A stretch of 64,000 nt of DNA, taken from Algoriphagus sp. TR-M9. GTDB taxonomy: Bacteria > Bacteroidota > Bacteroidia > Cytophagales > Cyclobacteriaceae. Made by a program: the position numbers and the translations under genes. The notes beneath the pieces are model-generated. The model did no database searches, was not told where the DNA came from, and saw only the letters and a list, made by a program, of their open reading frames with translations. Numbering within the stretch: the stretch's first letter is position 1; every line of letters begins with the position of its first letter. Positions 46,413-54,983 of the stretch are shown here, in pieces. The DNA is taken from assembly GCF_027594545.1 (NCBI RefSeq), contig NZ_CP115160.1, forward strand, positions 4,150,501 through 4,214,500. Reading direction: 5' to 3'.

Positions 46413-48187
46413 TGTGCGGGATTCACCTGATCTGGGGCAAAGAGGCCAATAGAGAGGCAATGGAGAGCATGCTTCAGAATAGCAAGCATCGCGGACCTGA
46501 CCAGCAGGAAAGCCTAAGTCCCTGGCCAGGGCTTTGGATTGGAGTAAATCGCCTGAAAATTCTGCACACGGGATCCGAAGCCGATCAGCCATTTTGGTCA
46601 CCCGACAGCAGGTCTTTGCTTTTATGGAATGGTGAGCTTTATAATTTTCAGGAGCACAGAAATCTGCTTGTTCAGATGGGAATTACCCTTTCCACGCATT
46701 CCGATACAGAAGTGGTACTGCACATGATCCGGGTGTTTGGCACAAAGGCACTGGAAAAACTCCAGGGCATGTTTGCTTTTATTTATGTGGATTTGACCGA
46801 GAAATCTGTGCTTATCGCGAGGGATAGAAATGGAGAAAAACCTCTATTCTACGCTCAAAATCCAGATACGCTTATGGTTTCTTCCGAATCCCGCTCCATT
46901 CATAATCTGAAATCGAGCCCCTTGGACACCCGTCAATTTGAGTCCTATTTTTACCTCCGGGCTCCAGTATTGGGAAATTCATTTTACAAGGGAATCCATG
47001 AATGGAAACCCCAGCGATACAGTAAATTATCCAATCACTCGGCATTTCGATGGGATAATATTTCTTCAGCATCTAAACATAATACCGGGGTCACTTACCC
47101 CAATTTCAAAGAAACCCTGACCGACTCCATTCTCAATCAATTCCATGCTGATGTACCCGTAGGCATGCTGTTGAGCGGGGGTTCAGACAGCTCCCTGATT
47201 TACGCGATTTGGCAGCGGGAAACCGGTTCGCACTTGCCTTCATACACCATTCAGGTCGAATCCAAGTACAGAAAGAAATACGCTGATGGAGACTCCGCCA
47301 GCAGGTTTACCAAGCAATACCTGAGCAGTCATCATTTGGTAGAAATTGATCAGAGGACTTTCTGGGAAAACTGGGAAGATTACCTGAAATCTGTGGATCA
47401 GCCTATTGGTGATTCAGCAGGTTTTCTTTACTGGATGATAGGCAAAGAAGCCAAAAACACTGTCAAAGTTTTGGTTTCCGGTGCAGGAGCGGATGAGCTC
47501 TGGGGTGGATATCAAAGACATCAGGCTTTTGCCCTTTATCAGAATTATAAAAATCCTTTACTCCGGTTTCGGGGGATTTTGGGAAAACTACCCCTGGGTA
47601 GGAGCTACCAGAAGTTTTTTTCCGCCATAGAAACAGATCCACGCAAAACTTTCTTGAATTTCTCTGGATTGCGGGATATCCCGGCAGATCTAGCACAGGA
47701 CTATGAGCGGATTTTCAATGCAAATCTACATGAATACAAGCAGATGCTGGACTTTGACCGACAGGTTTATCTGGTGCAGGATGTGCTGAAAATCCAGGAC
47801 AATGCACTCATGGCACATAGCTTAGAAGGTCGATCTCCATATTTGGATGCAAGTATGCTGGCACTTTGGGAGCAGGTGCAGGATGAAAGTCTTTTGCGAG
47901 GCAAACTATGGATCAAGAAATACCTAGAAGAACTGGATTTGACTTGGGTAGCTCAGCGCAAAAAACTAGGCTTTGGACTGCCACTTCAGGAATGGTTTGC
48001 GGAAAATGGAGAATTTGCGAAGCGTATATTTTCTTCTCTCAAGAATTTCGAGAAGACCCATGGAGAGCACTTCCCTCCCGAAATGCGTACACTTTGCTCA
48101 AGGCCAGATCTTGGCACCAAACACCATTTCTTAACGCTTTACAATCTGTTTCTTCTCGCAGAATGGGTGAAATTGCAGAAGCTATGA
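46412..48187 (+). CDS. asnB: Glutamine-hydrolysing asparagine synthetase family protein
   Basis: The 591-residue protein has an N-terminal class II glutaminase domain starting MCGIHLIWG, with Cys2 as nucleophile and KHRGPDQQ and WNGELYNF as family motifs. The synthetase domain has the PP-loop LLSGGSDSS and GAGADELWGGYQRH. It either makes asparagine or amidates a sugar acid or other carboxylate, as AsnB paralogues in surface-polysaccharide loci do. The overlapping glycosyltransferase gene downstream (ATGA) favours the second role, but this is inference. The fourth residue after Cys2 and the spacing are normal. Confidence 0.88.
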   Translation: MCGIHLIWGKEANREAMESMLQNSKHRGPDQQESLSPWPGLWIGVNRLKILHTGSEADQPFWSPDSRSLLLWNGELYNFQEHRNLLVQMGITLSTHSDTEVVLHMIRVFGTKALEKLQGMFAFIYVDLTEKSVLIARDRNGEKPLFYAQNPDTLMVSSESRSIHNLKSSPLDTRQFESYFYLRAPVLGNSFYKGIHEWKPQRYSKLSNHSAFRWDNISSASKHNTGVTYPNFKETLTDSILNQFHADVPVGMLLSGGSDSSLIYAIWQRETGSHLPSYTIQVESKYRKKYADGDSASRFTKQYLSSHHLVEIDQRTFWENWEDYLKSVDQPIGDSAGFLYWMIGKEAKNTVKVLVSGAGADELWGGYQRHQAFALYQNYKNPLLRFRGILGKLPLGRSYQKFFSAIETDPRKTFLNFSGLRDIPADLAQDYERIFNANLHEYKQMLDFDRQVYLVQDVLKIQDNALMAHSLEGRSPYLDASMLALWEQVQDESLLRGKLWIKKYLEELDLTWVAQRKKLGFGLPLQEWFAENGEFAKRIFSSLKNFEKTHGEHFPPEMRTLCSRPDLGTKHHFLTLYNLFLLAEWVKLQKL

Positions 48188-49407
48188 GGATAATCTACAT
48201 CCATCAGTATTTCAAAACCCCGACCGAAGGTGGAGCCGTGCGCTCTTATCACTTGGGGAAGGGATTGGTGGATGCCGGGCACGAAGTGGAAATGATCACT
48301 GGCGGCTCAAGAATCGGCTACGATCAGCGCTGGATAGATGGGATCAAAGTGCATTACTTGCCTGTGGCTTACGATCAGAAATTCGGTTTTTTTAAAAGAG
48401 CCTGGGCCTTTCTAAACTATGTACGCCAAGCCAAAAAACTGATCAAAAAACTTCCAAGGCCAGATTTGCTTTATGTGACTTCTACGCCGCTTACTACCGG
48501 TTTGCTTGTGCTATGGGCAAAAGAGCGCTTGGCTATTCCTTATATTTTTGAAGTTCGTGATCTCTGGCCGCAGGCACCGATAGAAGTTGGGGTGATTAAG
48601 AATCCGCTGTTGAAAAGCAGTTTGAAAAGCTTGGAGAAAAAGATATACCAGCGTGCCATGAGTTTGGTGGCACTTTCTCCGGGAATCGCAGATCACCTGA
48701 GGAAGGTCACTCCAAACCAGAAAATTCATTTAATTCCAAATTTCTCAGATTTGGATAGGTTTTTCCCTATAGAGAAAAGCCAATTTTCCCTTCAAAAATA
48801 TGGATTGCAGAACTCCTTGACCATTGCCTATACCGGAGCATTGGGTAAAGTAAATGCCGTGGATGAACTGTTGACGCTTGCGGAATTGGCCAAACTCCGG
48901 GGTAAAAATTGGCAATTTCTCATTATGGGAGAAGGAAGTTACAAGTCAAAGCTCCAGGGTTTTGCTAGCGAAAAGTTACTCTCGAATGTGCGTTTTTTGC
49001 CCTTTGGGCCGAAGGATAAAGTAAATGAAGTGCTGGGTCTGGCGGATTTTGCCTGGATATCTTTTGCTCACTTGCCTGTTTTGAAAACAAATAGTCCGAA
49101 TAAATTTTTTGATGCTTTGGCAGCCGGGAAAGCTATTTTGGTCAATCACAAAGGATGGGTGTATGACCTGGTGAAGACTCATGAGCTGGGGATTCCCTGC
49201 CTACCTGCCAAGATCGAAAAGAGTTTTGAGAAGCTGGAAGAACTGGATCAGACCCCAGAAGAACTTGTGAGAATGGGCCAAAATGCCAGAAAATTGGCGG
49301 AAAAATATTTCACCAAAGAGCTGGCTGTTTCCAGATTGATCCAATGCATAAACCCTAAACAAATCCCTCAAAGTTACTCAGACGAAAAGGATACTCTGAG
49401 CGCATAG
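48184..49407 (+). CDS. Glycosyltransferase family 4 (WbuB-like)
   Basis: The start is placed at the ATG at 48184, which overlaps the asnB stop by four bases and gives MRIIYIHQYFKTPTEGGAVR, a typical GT4 N-terminus. A longer in-frame extension to 47908 lies inside asnB and is not expected to be used. The 407-residue protein includes YIFEVRDLWPQAPIEVGVI and AYTGALGKVNAVDELLTLA, and a donor site near NSPNKFFDALAAGKAI, as in WbuB-type N-acetylaminosugar transferases. With asnB it may form a small glycan decoration module. Confidence 0.88.
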   Translation: MRIIYIHQYFKTPTEGGAVRSYHLGKGLVDAGHEVEMITGGSRIGYDQRWIDGIKVHYLPVAYDQKFGFFKRAWAFLNYVRQAKKLIKKLPRPDLLYVTSTPLTTGLLVLWAKERLAIPYIFEVRDLWPQAPIEVGVIKNPLLKSSLKSLEKKIYQRAMSLVALSPGIADHLRKVTPNQKIHLIPNFSDLDRFFPIEKSQFSLQKYGLQNSLTIAYTGALGKVNAVDELLTLAELAKLRGKNWQFLIMGEGSYKSKLQGFASEKLLSNVRFLPFGPKDKVNEVLGLADFAWISFAHLPVLKTNSPNKFFDALAAGKAILVNHKGWVYDLVKTHELGIPCLPAKIEKSFEKLEELDQTPEELVRMGQNARKLAEKYFTKELAVSRLIQCINPKQIPQSYSDEKDTLSA

Positions 49408-49560
49408 ATTAGGTCAATCAACTTTTATTTTAAGTATATACGCATTGATTTTCAGATGGTTAACTAACTATTTTTTTCCTGATCAACTTCATTTTTAAAC
49501 ATTTCCTCAGTTAGCTGGTTTCATTGATCCAACTTAATATTTAACCATAAACCAACTGAC

Positions 49561-50520
49561 ATGAAAAATCTTAAATTGAATGCTTGGCGATATTTTTCGC
49601 TGTTATTAGCGCTCGCCGTTACAGTAGGCTTTAGCTCCTGCGATGATGATGATGACGATGACATGATGCCAGATCCGGATGATATCGTAGATGTACTAGA
49701 GGATGATCCTAGTTTTACTACGCTATCAGCAGCTATAGAAGTAGCGGGATTAGAAGGGGCTTTGAGCGGAACTGGTCCATTTACAGTATTTGCGCCTAAT
49801 GATGATGCTTTTGGAGATTTCTTGAGCGATAATGGATTAAGTGCAGATGATATTTTAGGAAATGCAAGTTTGGCAGATATTCTAAGTTATCACGTAGCAG
49901 CTGGTAGCGTAATGGCTGCAGATGTAAGTGCAGGTCCAGTGACTTCACTGACGGAAGATCCCTTTTACGTAAGCATAGACCCAAATAATGGAGTGTGGAT
50001 CAATGGTAACACCCAGGTGATCGCTACTGATAAGATGGCGAGTAATGGTGTAATCCACACCTTGGATTATGTGATTACTGCTCCTACCCAGAGCATTGCA
50101 GAAATCGCTGTTGCAAGCACACAGGCTTCCACTCCTGAGTTCACCCAACTGGTGGCTGCTCTCACTAGAGCAGGTTTGGTAGATGCAGTTAGCGGTGGAT
50201 TTGAGGATAACTTGACCGTATTTGCACCCACTGATGCTGCTTTTGAAGCACTATATGACGCACTGGGAGTTGATGGAGTCGATGACATCGATCTGGATTT
50301 GTTGACCGATGTATTGACTTATCATGTGGTTCCTGCAAGAGCATTCTCCCAAGACCTCAGAGATGGAGCCAGTCTTCCAACACTTTTGGAAGGTGAAAAT
50401 CTAAGTGTAGACCTTCCTGGGTTGATGATTAATGATAGCAATCTAGTACCAAGCATGCTGAACATACACGCTACAAATGGTGTGATTCACGTCATAGATC
50501 AAGTAATTATTCCGGAGTAA
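49561..50520 (+). CDS. Secreted lipoprotein with two fasciclin (FAS1) domains
   Basis: The 319-residue protein has a lipoprotein signal ending GFSSC (about Cys27), directly followed by an Asp-rich linker of eight Asp residues. Two FAS1 domains follow, near residues 40-175 and 180-318, each with the H-box phrase (GPFTVFAPNDDAF and LTVFAPTDAAF) and the C-terminal NGVIHxxDxVI motif. FAS1 proteins act in adhesion at the cell surface. The gene is monocistronic, with a terminator. The acidic linker may bind cations such as calcium. Confidence 0.92.
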   Translation: MKNLKLNAWRYFSLLLALAVTVGFSSCDDDDDDDMMPDPDDIVDVLEDDPSFTTLSAAIEVAGLEGALSGTGPFTVFAPNDDAFGDFLSDNGLSADDILGNASLADILSYHVAAGSVMAADVSAGPVTSLTEDPFYVSIDPNNGVWINGNTQVIATDKMASNGVIHTLDYVITAPTQSIAEIAVASTQASTPEFTQLVAALTRAGLVDAVSGGFEDNLTVFAPTDAAFEALYDALGVDGVDDIDLDLLTDVLTYHVVPARAFSQDLRDGASLPTLLEGENLSVDLPGLMINDSNLVPSMLNIHATNGVIHVIDQVIIPE

Positions 50521-50543
50521 ATAATTAGGAAGGGGTTTAGTGT

Positions 50544-50580
50544 AAAAAAGCGAGTCTAACAATGGACTCGCTTTTTTTTA
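50544..50580. terminator. Bidirectional intrinsic terminator between the FAS1 gene and gldB
   Basis: The stem AAAAAAGCGAGTC / GACTCGCTTTTTT has a loop of about 9 bases and T runs on both strands, between convergent genes. Confidence 0.88.
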
Positions 50581-50599
50581 TCAACTCTTCATTAGCTAC

Positions 50600-51613
50600 C
50601 TACTGATTTGGCTTTCTAGGTCTATAACCCGATTCTCTAAAAATTTTCTCAGCATCCGGCTCCGCCATCAGTACATCCAAGGGAACATCTTGATTGAACT
50701 GATAGTCATCGACTATATTCCAGCCCAGCCATCTTCCCATTCTACCCGGAGCTTTGGTGCTGATCGCATCGGTAAAAGGTGCTTCCCCTATGTACTTTCG
50801 GATTTCAAAGGGATTGGTCTCATAAAGCAGCTCATTTTCAATGAAATGTGACCAAATAAACTCCTCATTGGCAAAGCTTTCTGCTATAGCCTCTGGGGTA
50901 TAACCTATGATAAATTGATCTGAAGTACAAGGCATGATCGCCTTTGTAAAATGATACGATTTACCATAATAGATCATCTCAGCCAGAAGGGTATTATCGG
51001 CAGGGTTGGTTTCATTGAATCGTGCCGAAACTGCCAAAACGATCATGGGAACTATATATGGTTTGTCATAGCGCTCAGCCATATATCGTGGGAGTTCTGG
51101 CTGAAATGAATGCGTGGGAGGCAGAAAATAATCCAAACCGATTACGATCAACTCATCTGTCACCACCAGGTCAGAATTAAAGCCCGAAACAAAGGTATAG
51201 ACCTTTGGAACCTGAAATTCAGGAAAGTAGTATTTAATGGCTTTAAATGCATTTTCTAATTCGTGCTCTACATCCGAAATATCCGGAAAACTACCTGCTA
51301 CAGAATCGGCTAAAATCTGCATAGCCGAATCCTGATGAATGGCAAGAAGCTCGGAAGCTAAGGAATCCTGGCTTGGATAGAGGTCCATTTGTAGGTATTC
51401 CTTGGCAAATTCAGGATGGGCCTCAAGCAAATAATTAAACTCCTCCACGGATTTGGCACTAAAAAAATCCTGTTCCAACCTATCGATTTTGAGGGTCAGA
51501 TCCTGGCCAAGAATATCGTCCGACAATTCACAGCTTTCTTCCTTTTTGCCGCAGGCGAAAGCTAAAATCAGTAAAAATGAAAAGTATAAGTATCGAGAGC
51601 TGTAAATGCGCAT
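50600..51613 (-). CDS. gldB: GldB-like gliding motility lipoprotein
   Basis: The start is placed at the ATG at 51613, giving MRIYSSRYLYFSFLLIL with lipobox AFAC (Cys21); an upstream in-frame start at 51673 would bury the signal. The 337-residue product has features remembered from GldB: a helical N-terminal half, VYTFVSGFNSDLVVTDELIV, IGLDYFLPPTHSF and MGRWLGWNIVDDYQF near the C-terminus. GldB is required for gliding and for type IX secretion-linked motility in Flavobacterium, though many non-gliding Bacteroidetes keep it. No other gld gene is present in the window. Confidence 0.85.
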   Translation of the reverse strand: MRIYSSRYLYFSFLLILAFACGKKEESCELSDDILGQDLTLKIDRLEQDFFSAKSVEEFNYLLEAHPEFAKEYLQMDLYPSQDSLASELLAIHQDSAMQILADSVAGSFPDISDVEHELENAFKAIKYYFPEFQVPKVYTFVSGFNSDLVVTDELIVIGLDYFLPPTHSFQPELPRYMAERYDKPYIVPMIVLAVSARFNETNPADNTLLAEMIYYGKSYHFTKAIMPCTSDQFIIGYTPEAIAESFANEEFIWSHFIENELLYETNPFEIRKYIGEAPFTDAISTKAPGRMGRWLGWNIVDDYQFNQDVPLDVLMAEPDAEKIFRESGYRPRKPNQ

Positions 51614-51694
51614 GAATGATTTTTTTGTAAAAATAGGAATAGAAATGGTAACAGGCTCAACGAAGTCTTGCATTCATATATTTGAGAAGTAAAC

Positions 51695-51985
51695 CTAAAA
51701 TTTTGGGCGCTGAGATCTAGTGTCAAAAAAGTTTAAAAGAATTAGTTCTGATTGGCTAAATCTATAAAAAAGGCGATTATGTTTGGTGATCAAATAGCCA
51801 AAAATTCCTAATTCATAGCTTTCAATCGTCCCCATTTCAGGGTTGGCCTTGAGAAGGTCTATTACATTGAAAGTTCTTAAAATAAAATTTCTAGTTGTCT
51901 TTTCCCCAAATTCATACTCTAGATAATTAGTAATTCTTCTAAAGCTATTACTTGCTCTTTTCGTCCATACTATTTCTCGAGCCAT
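51695..51985 (-). CDS. ParE/RelE-family toxin
   Basis: The 96-residue protein starts AREIVWTKRASNSFRRI and ends with LNFFDTRSQRPKF, and has the RelE/ParE plasmid-stabilization fold pattern (IVWTKRA..., GYLITKHNRLFYRF). ParE members poison gyrase and RelE members cut mRNA; the sequence here does not decide between them. Its start overlaps the antitoxin gene by 16 bases, the usual antitoxin-first order. No disabling mutation is evident. Confidence 0.85.
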   Translation of the reverse strand: MAREIVWTKRASNSFRRITNYLEYEFGEKTTRNFILRTFNVIDLLKANPEMGTIESYELGIFGYLITKHNRLFYRFSQSELILLNFFDTRSQRPKF

Positions 51986-52212
51986 TTGGAGTATTCATTA
52001 TAGAGCTGCTCGTGTTTAACCAAATTGTCATTATTATGACTTTCAATATAGCTAAGTAAAAGTTCTGATTTTTCATGGTTAGTTAGTCCTTGCATCAAAC
52101 TCCCATCTTTCTTCTTGGTCAAATGAAGAAATAACTCGAAGTACGAGGCAATTAGATTCTCATCTTCTATTTCTTCAATTAGCTTATGAAACTCTTCTTT
52201 AACGGTCGTCAT
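51970..52212 (-). CDS. Probable cognate antitoxin of the ParE/RelE-like toxin
   Basis: The 80-residue, Glu- and Lys-rich, helical protein (MTTVKEEFHKLIEEIEDENL...NEYSKWLEK) resembles small antitoxins found before RelE/ParE genes in Bacteroidetes. It shows no obvious ribbon-helix-helix or helix-turn-helix, so DNA binding and autoregulation are uncertain. The assignment rests mainly on its position and 16-base overlap with the toxin gene. Confidence 0.7.
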   Translation of the reverse strand: MTTVKEEFHKLIEEIEDENLIASYFELFLHLTKKKDGSLMQGLTNHEKSELLLSYIESHNNDNLVKHEQLYNEYSKWLEK

Positions 52213-52340
52213 CCTAGTGTTAATTAGAAACTAAATATATGAAAATGAATTGATTGCTTTCACTGCCAACTCTGCAATAAATAAATTCCGGAACCTAAAA
52301 TTATCTCTGAAAAAGATAAGTCCAAAGCCCAAATTTTTGA

Positions 52341-52368
52341 AAATCTCAAATTTCGAACCTCTAATTTC
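52341..52368. repeat. Short heptameric repeat next to the eboF stop
   Basis: Four contiguous 7-base units (aaatctc, aaatttc, gaacctc, taatttc) end three bases before the eboF stop codon at 52372-52374. Position and period match the arrays at 3392 and 8521, with a different unit sequence. Confidence 0.55.
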
Positions 52369-52371
52369 ACA

Positions 52372-53745
52372 TTATTCCCCTCTCACTGCTTTCAAAATCA
52401 AATCAAATACCTCTGTAGGCTGCATGGAATCTTGCCCCAGCAGATCTCCATCGGCTACCAAGAGCGGCTTATCCAAATCATCCTCGCTCAATCGTCCGTG
52501 AGCACCTTTTACCAAAGTCGCATCCAGCGGAATCACATCCATCAGGTATCTGAATCCTAGCTTTTTCTTCAGAACCTTTGACCCAACTGCGAGCATAGGA
52601 ATTTTAATGTCCGGATTCAAAAATAGCTCAACGGGATCATAACCCGGTTTTTTGTGGATATCCACGCATCTGGCGTAATCCGGAGCTTTTGCATCGTCCA
52701 ACCAGAAATAGTAAGTAAACCAAGACTCTTTATCTGCCATCACCACTAAATCTCCAGAACGCTCATGAGCTATATGATGCTTCTTTTTGCCTTCTTCATC
52801 CAGAACTAACTCCACTCCAGGTGTTTCCTCCAGCAGCTTTTTCACCTGAGGCAATAAGCTTAGCTCATTCACATGCACATGTGCTACTTGGTGATCAGCC
52901 ACTGCGAAGACTTTCGAGGTTCCTGCATCTAATGTCTCTAACCCCTGCTCATCTTTTACCTGAATCCAACCCTGATTTCTGAAAATTCTATTCAAATGAA
53001 CTGGTTTACTCACCGTGGTGATCGCGTACTCTGACAGCAATATTACCTGAGTTCCCTGCCTTTCGAAATAAGTAATTAAATCCTCTGCCAACTCATCCAC
53101 CTCTTTCAAATACTTTCCGATTTTGTCAAAATCAATCCCATACTTCTGAAGTGAGTAATCCAAATGCGGGATGTAGATTAGGTTCAATGTTGGATTGTGC
53201 CATTCATCTACTTTTTTGGAAGCTTCAGCGATCCACTTGCTTGAAGCTATGTTGGCATTTGGTCCCCAGAAAGAGAATAGGGGAAATTGTCCTAATTCTT
53301 TCTGAAGTCGATCCCGCAGGTCCATTGGCTGGCTATGGCAATCGGGCTCCTTTCGGCCATCAGCTAGGTACAAAGGTCTAGGCGTAACGGCAAAATCCAC
53401 AGAGGAGTACATATTGTACCACCAAAACATATTGGCTACAGTGAAATCAGCGTTCTCTTGTTTTAACCTTTCCCATACTTTGGGAGATTGAACCAGCTTG
53501 TTGGACTGCCTCCAAAACTTGATTTCACATTCGTCTTGGAAATACCAACCGTTCCCTACGATCCCATTATCACCGGGCCACTTTCCGGTCAAATACACAG
53601 ATTGAGCAGAGCAAGTCACTGCAGGCAAAACAGGTTCTACTACTGCTCGTTTACCTTTTTCTATCCACTTTTTCAAAAATGGTGTATGCTCTCCAATTAC
53701 TCGAGGGGAAAGTGCTACTATATCTAAGACGACTGTCTTTTTCAT
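52372..53745 (-). CDS. eboF: EboF-type alkaline phosphatase/nucleotide pyrophosphatase superfamily protein
   Basis: The 457-residue protein has the phosphodiesterase fold of the alkaline phosphatase superfamily: Asp8 (VVLDIVALSPR) and the nucleophile Thr44 in PAVTCSAQSVYLTGKWP. Further metal ligands fit YIPHLDYSLQKYG and SEYAITTV, and VADHQVAHVHV and ERSGDLVVMADKESWFTYYF near the end. It probably cleaves phosphoanhydride or phosphodiester bonds. It is the last gene of the ebo cluster, two bases after eboE. Ebo clusters accompany scytonemin genes in cyanobacteria, where they are linked to moving a precursor to the periplasm. Confidence 0.85.
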   Translation of the reverse strand: MKKTVVLDIVALSPRVIGEHTPFLKKWIEKGKRAVVEPVLPAVTCSAQSVYLTGKWPGDNGIVGNGWYFQDECEIKFWRQSNKLVQSPKVWERLKQENADFTVANMFWWYNMYSSVDFAVTPRPLYLADGRKEPDCHSQPMDLRDRLQKELGQFPLFSFWGPNANIASSKWIAEASKKVDEWHNPTLNLIYIPHLDYSLQKYGIDFDKIGKYLKEVDELAEDLITYFERQGTQVILLSEYAITTVSKPVHLNRIFRNQGWIQVKDEQGLETLDAGTSKVFAVADHQVAHVHVNELSLLPQVKKLLEETPGVELVLDEEGKKKHHIAHERSGDLVVMADKESWFTYYFWLDDAKAPDYARCVDIHKKPGYDPVELFLNPDIKIPMLAVGSKVLKKKLGFRYLMDVIPLDATLVKGAHGRLSEDDLDKPLLVADGDLLGQDSMQPTEVFDLILKAVRGE

Positions 53746-53746
53746 T

Positions 53747-54958
53747 TTAATTCAATTTTTCGATTACCCAAGCCAACTCTCTGGAGATGGATTCCCCTAG
53801 GCTGAGGCGTGTATCTTCTGGCAAAACTTCCCAAGTATAAGTTTCTACTTCCAGGTGATTTGTCCAAGAAGGGTTTTTTAAAATTTCATTGAGAACAATT
53901 GAAATTTGATCTTGTGTGGAAGCGAGAGTCCCATAATTATCCAAAAATACAGGAACATGAAAGTGGATTCGCCATTCTGTTTCCTTGGTAGATTCCAAAA
54001 CCTGGAGGGCATCAGGCAAGTCTGGATAAGAATTCAAACCTCCACTAGCGGTTTTGGCTACGACCTGATGCAGGTAGGTGGACTCTTCAAAAGGCAAAAG
54101 ATTTACTTTGAGCAAATCACGGGCATCCGGTAATTCTGGAATTAATACCCGCAGCGCTGCCGAAATCTGAATTTTGCCGATTTTGATTCCTGCCTTTTCA
54201 AACTTAGCAAAGGTGTCAGCTGGCTTTTCGTAGACAATTGCAAAGTGACACACATCGTAACAAACCTGGATATGTTCCTTGATTATCTCTTCGGCAAACT
54301 CTTGCGAAACACCTAATTTTTCGGCTAGCCAAACCCTTCCCTTTGGAATTAGCCAGTCGGTGAACAACCAGAGCATCTCATCTGAATTTTCCAAAATCCC
54401 GTCGGGCTCAGGTTCTATATCAAGGTGAAGAGTCTTACCCGTTTCCTTTTTAATCTGATACAATGCAGCCGCCACTTCCAATAGATGCTGTGTGGCGGTT
54501 TCCATACCTGCTTTTAAATCATCCTCTGATTGGAACCAGTGTCTATAGGAAACAGGCGAAGTGGAGATCCCCCCATCTATGCCCTCAGGCAGAAGTTGGG
54601 CTAAAATTCGAAAAGAGCGAATGGTGTAATCTCTGCGCGCTTCAGTGGTCCAATCCGGGAAATGTACCTGATCTTTTACAGTAGTTCGGTGAAAATCTCC
54701 ATAAGGAAACCCGTTCATCGTAAACACATACGCATTTTCCCGGGCTAGCCAGGCTTGAAATTCTTGTAGGATTTCGGGTTGCTCCAGTATTAAACTAGCT
54801 TCATGAGAAAGACGAAGCCCAATCCCAAAATCACCTTGGCAGTTAAGTCTTTCTTTGACTTCAGGAATGTATTTCTTCAGGTTTTCAAAAGTGGCCTCCC
54901 AAGATTCTCCAGGATGGATATTGCTACAGTAACTGAGTTGAAAACCTTTGATTTCCAT
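53747..54958 (-). CDS. eboE: EboE-like metabolite traffic protein (TIM-barrel)
   Basis: The 403-residue protein is a sugar-isomerase-like TIM barrel: QLSYCSNIHPGESWE at the N-terminus, LHLDIEPEPDG, QVCYDVCHFAIVYEKP and VEVETYTW-like acidic ends of strands that could bind a metal. EboE has no established reaction. The assignment rests on this fold, length and the exact gene order eboA-B-C-D-E-F on the minus strand. It starts 25 bases after eboD ends and ends two bases before eboF. Confidence 0.88.
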   Translation of the reverse strand: MEIKGFQLSYCSNIHPGESWEATFENLKKYIPEVKERLNCQGDFGIGLRLSHEASLILEQPEILQEFQAWLARENAYVFTMNGFPYGDFHRTTVKDQVHFPDWTTEARRDYTIRSFRILAQLLPEGIDGGISTSPVSYRHWFQSEDDLKAGMETATQHLLEVAAALYQIKKETGKTLHLDIEPEPDGILENSDEMLWLFTDWLIPKGRVWLAEKLGVSQEFAEEIIKEHIQVCYDVCHFAIVYEKPADTFAKFEKAGIKIGKIQISAALRVLIPELPDARDLLKVNLLPFEESTYLHQVVAKTASGGLNSYPDLPDALQVLESTKETEWRIHFHVPVFLDNYGTLASTQDQISIVLNEILKNPSWTNHLEVETYTWEVLPEDTRLSLGESISRELAWVIEKLN

Positions 54959-54983
54959 AAGTAAAGAAGGGTTTTGGAGTAAT

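Noticed and set aside
47908..48183. N-terminal extension of the glycosyltransferase at 48184
   Set aside because: It lies entirely within asnB, and the canonical GT4 N-terminus begins at the ATG that overlaps the asnB stop.
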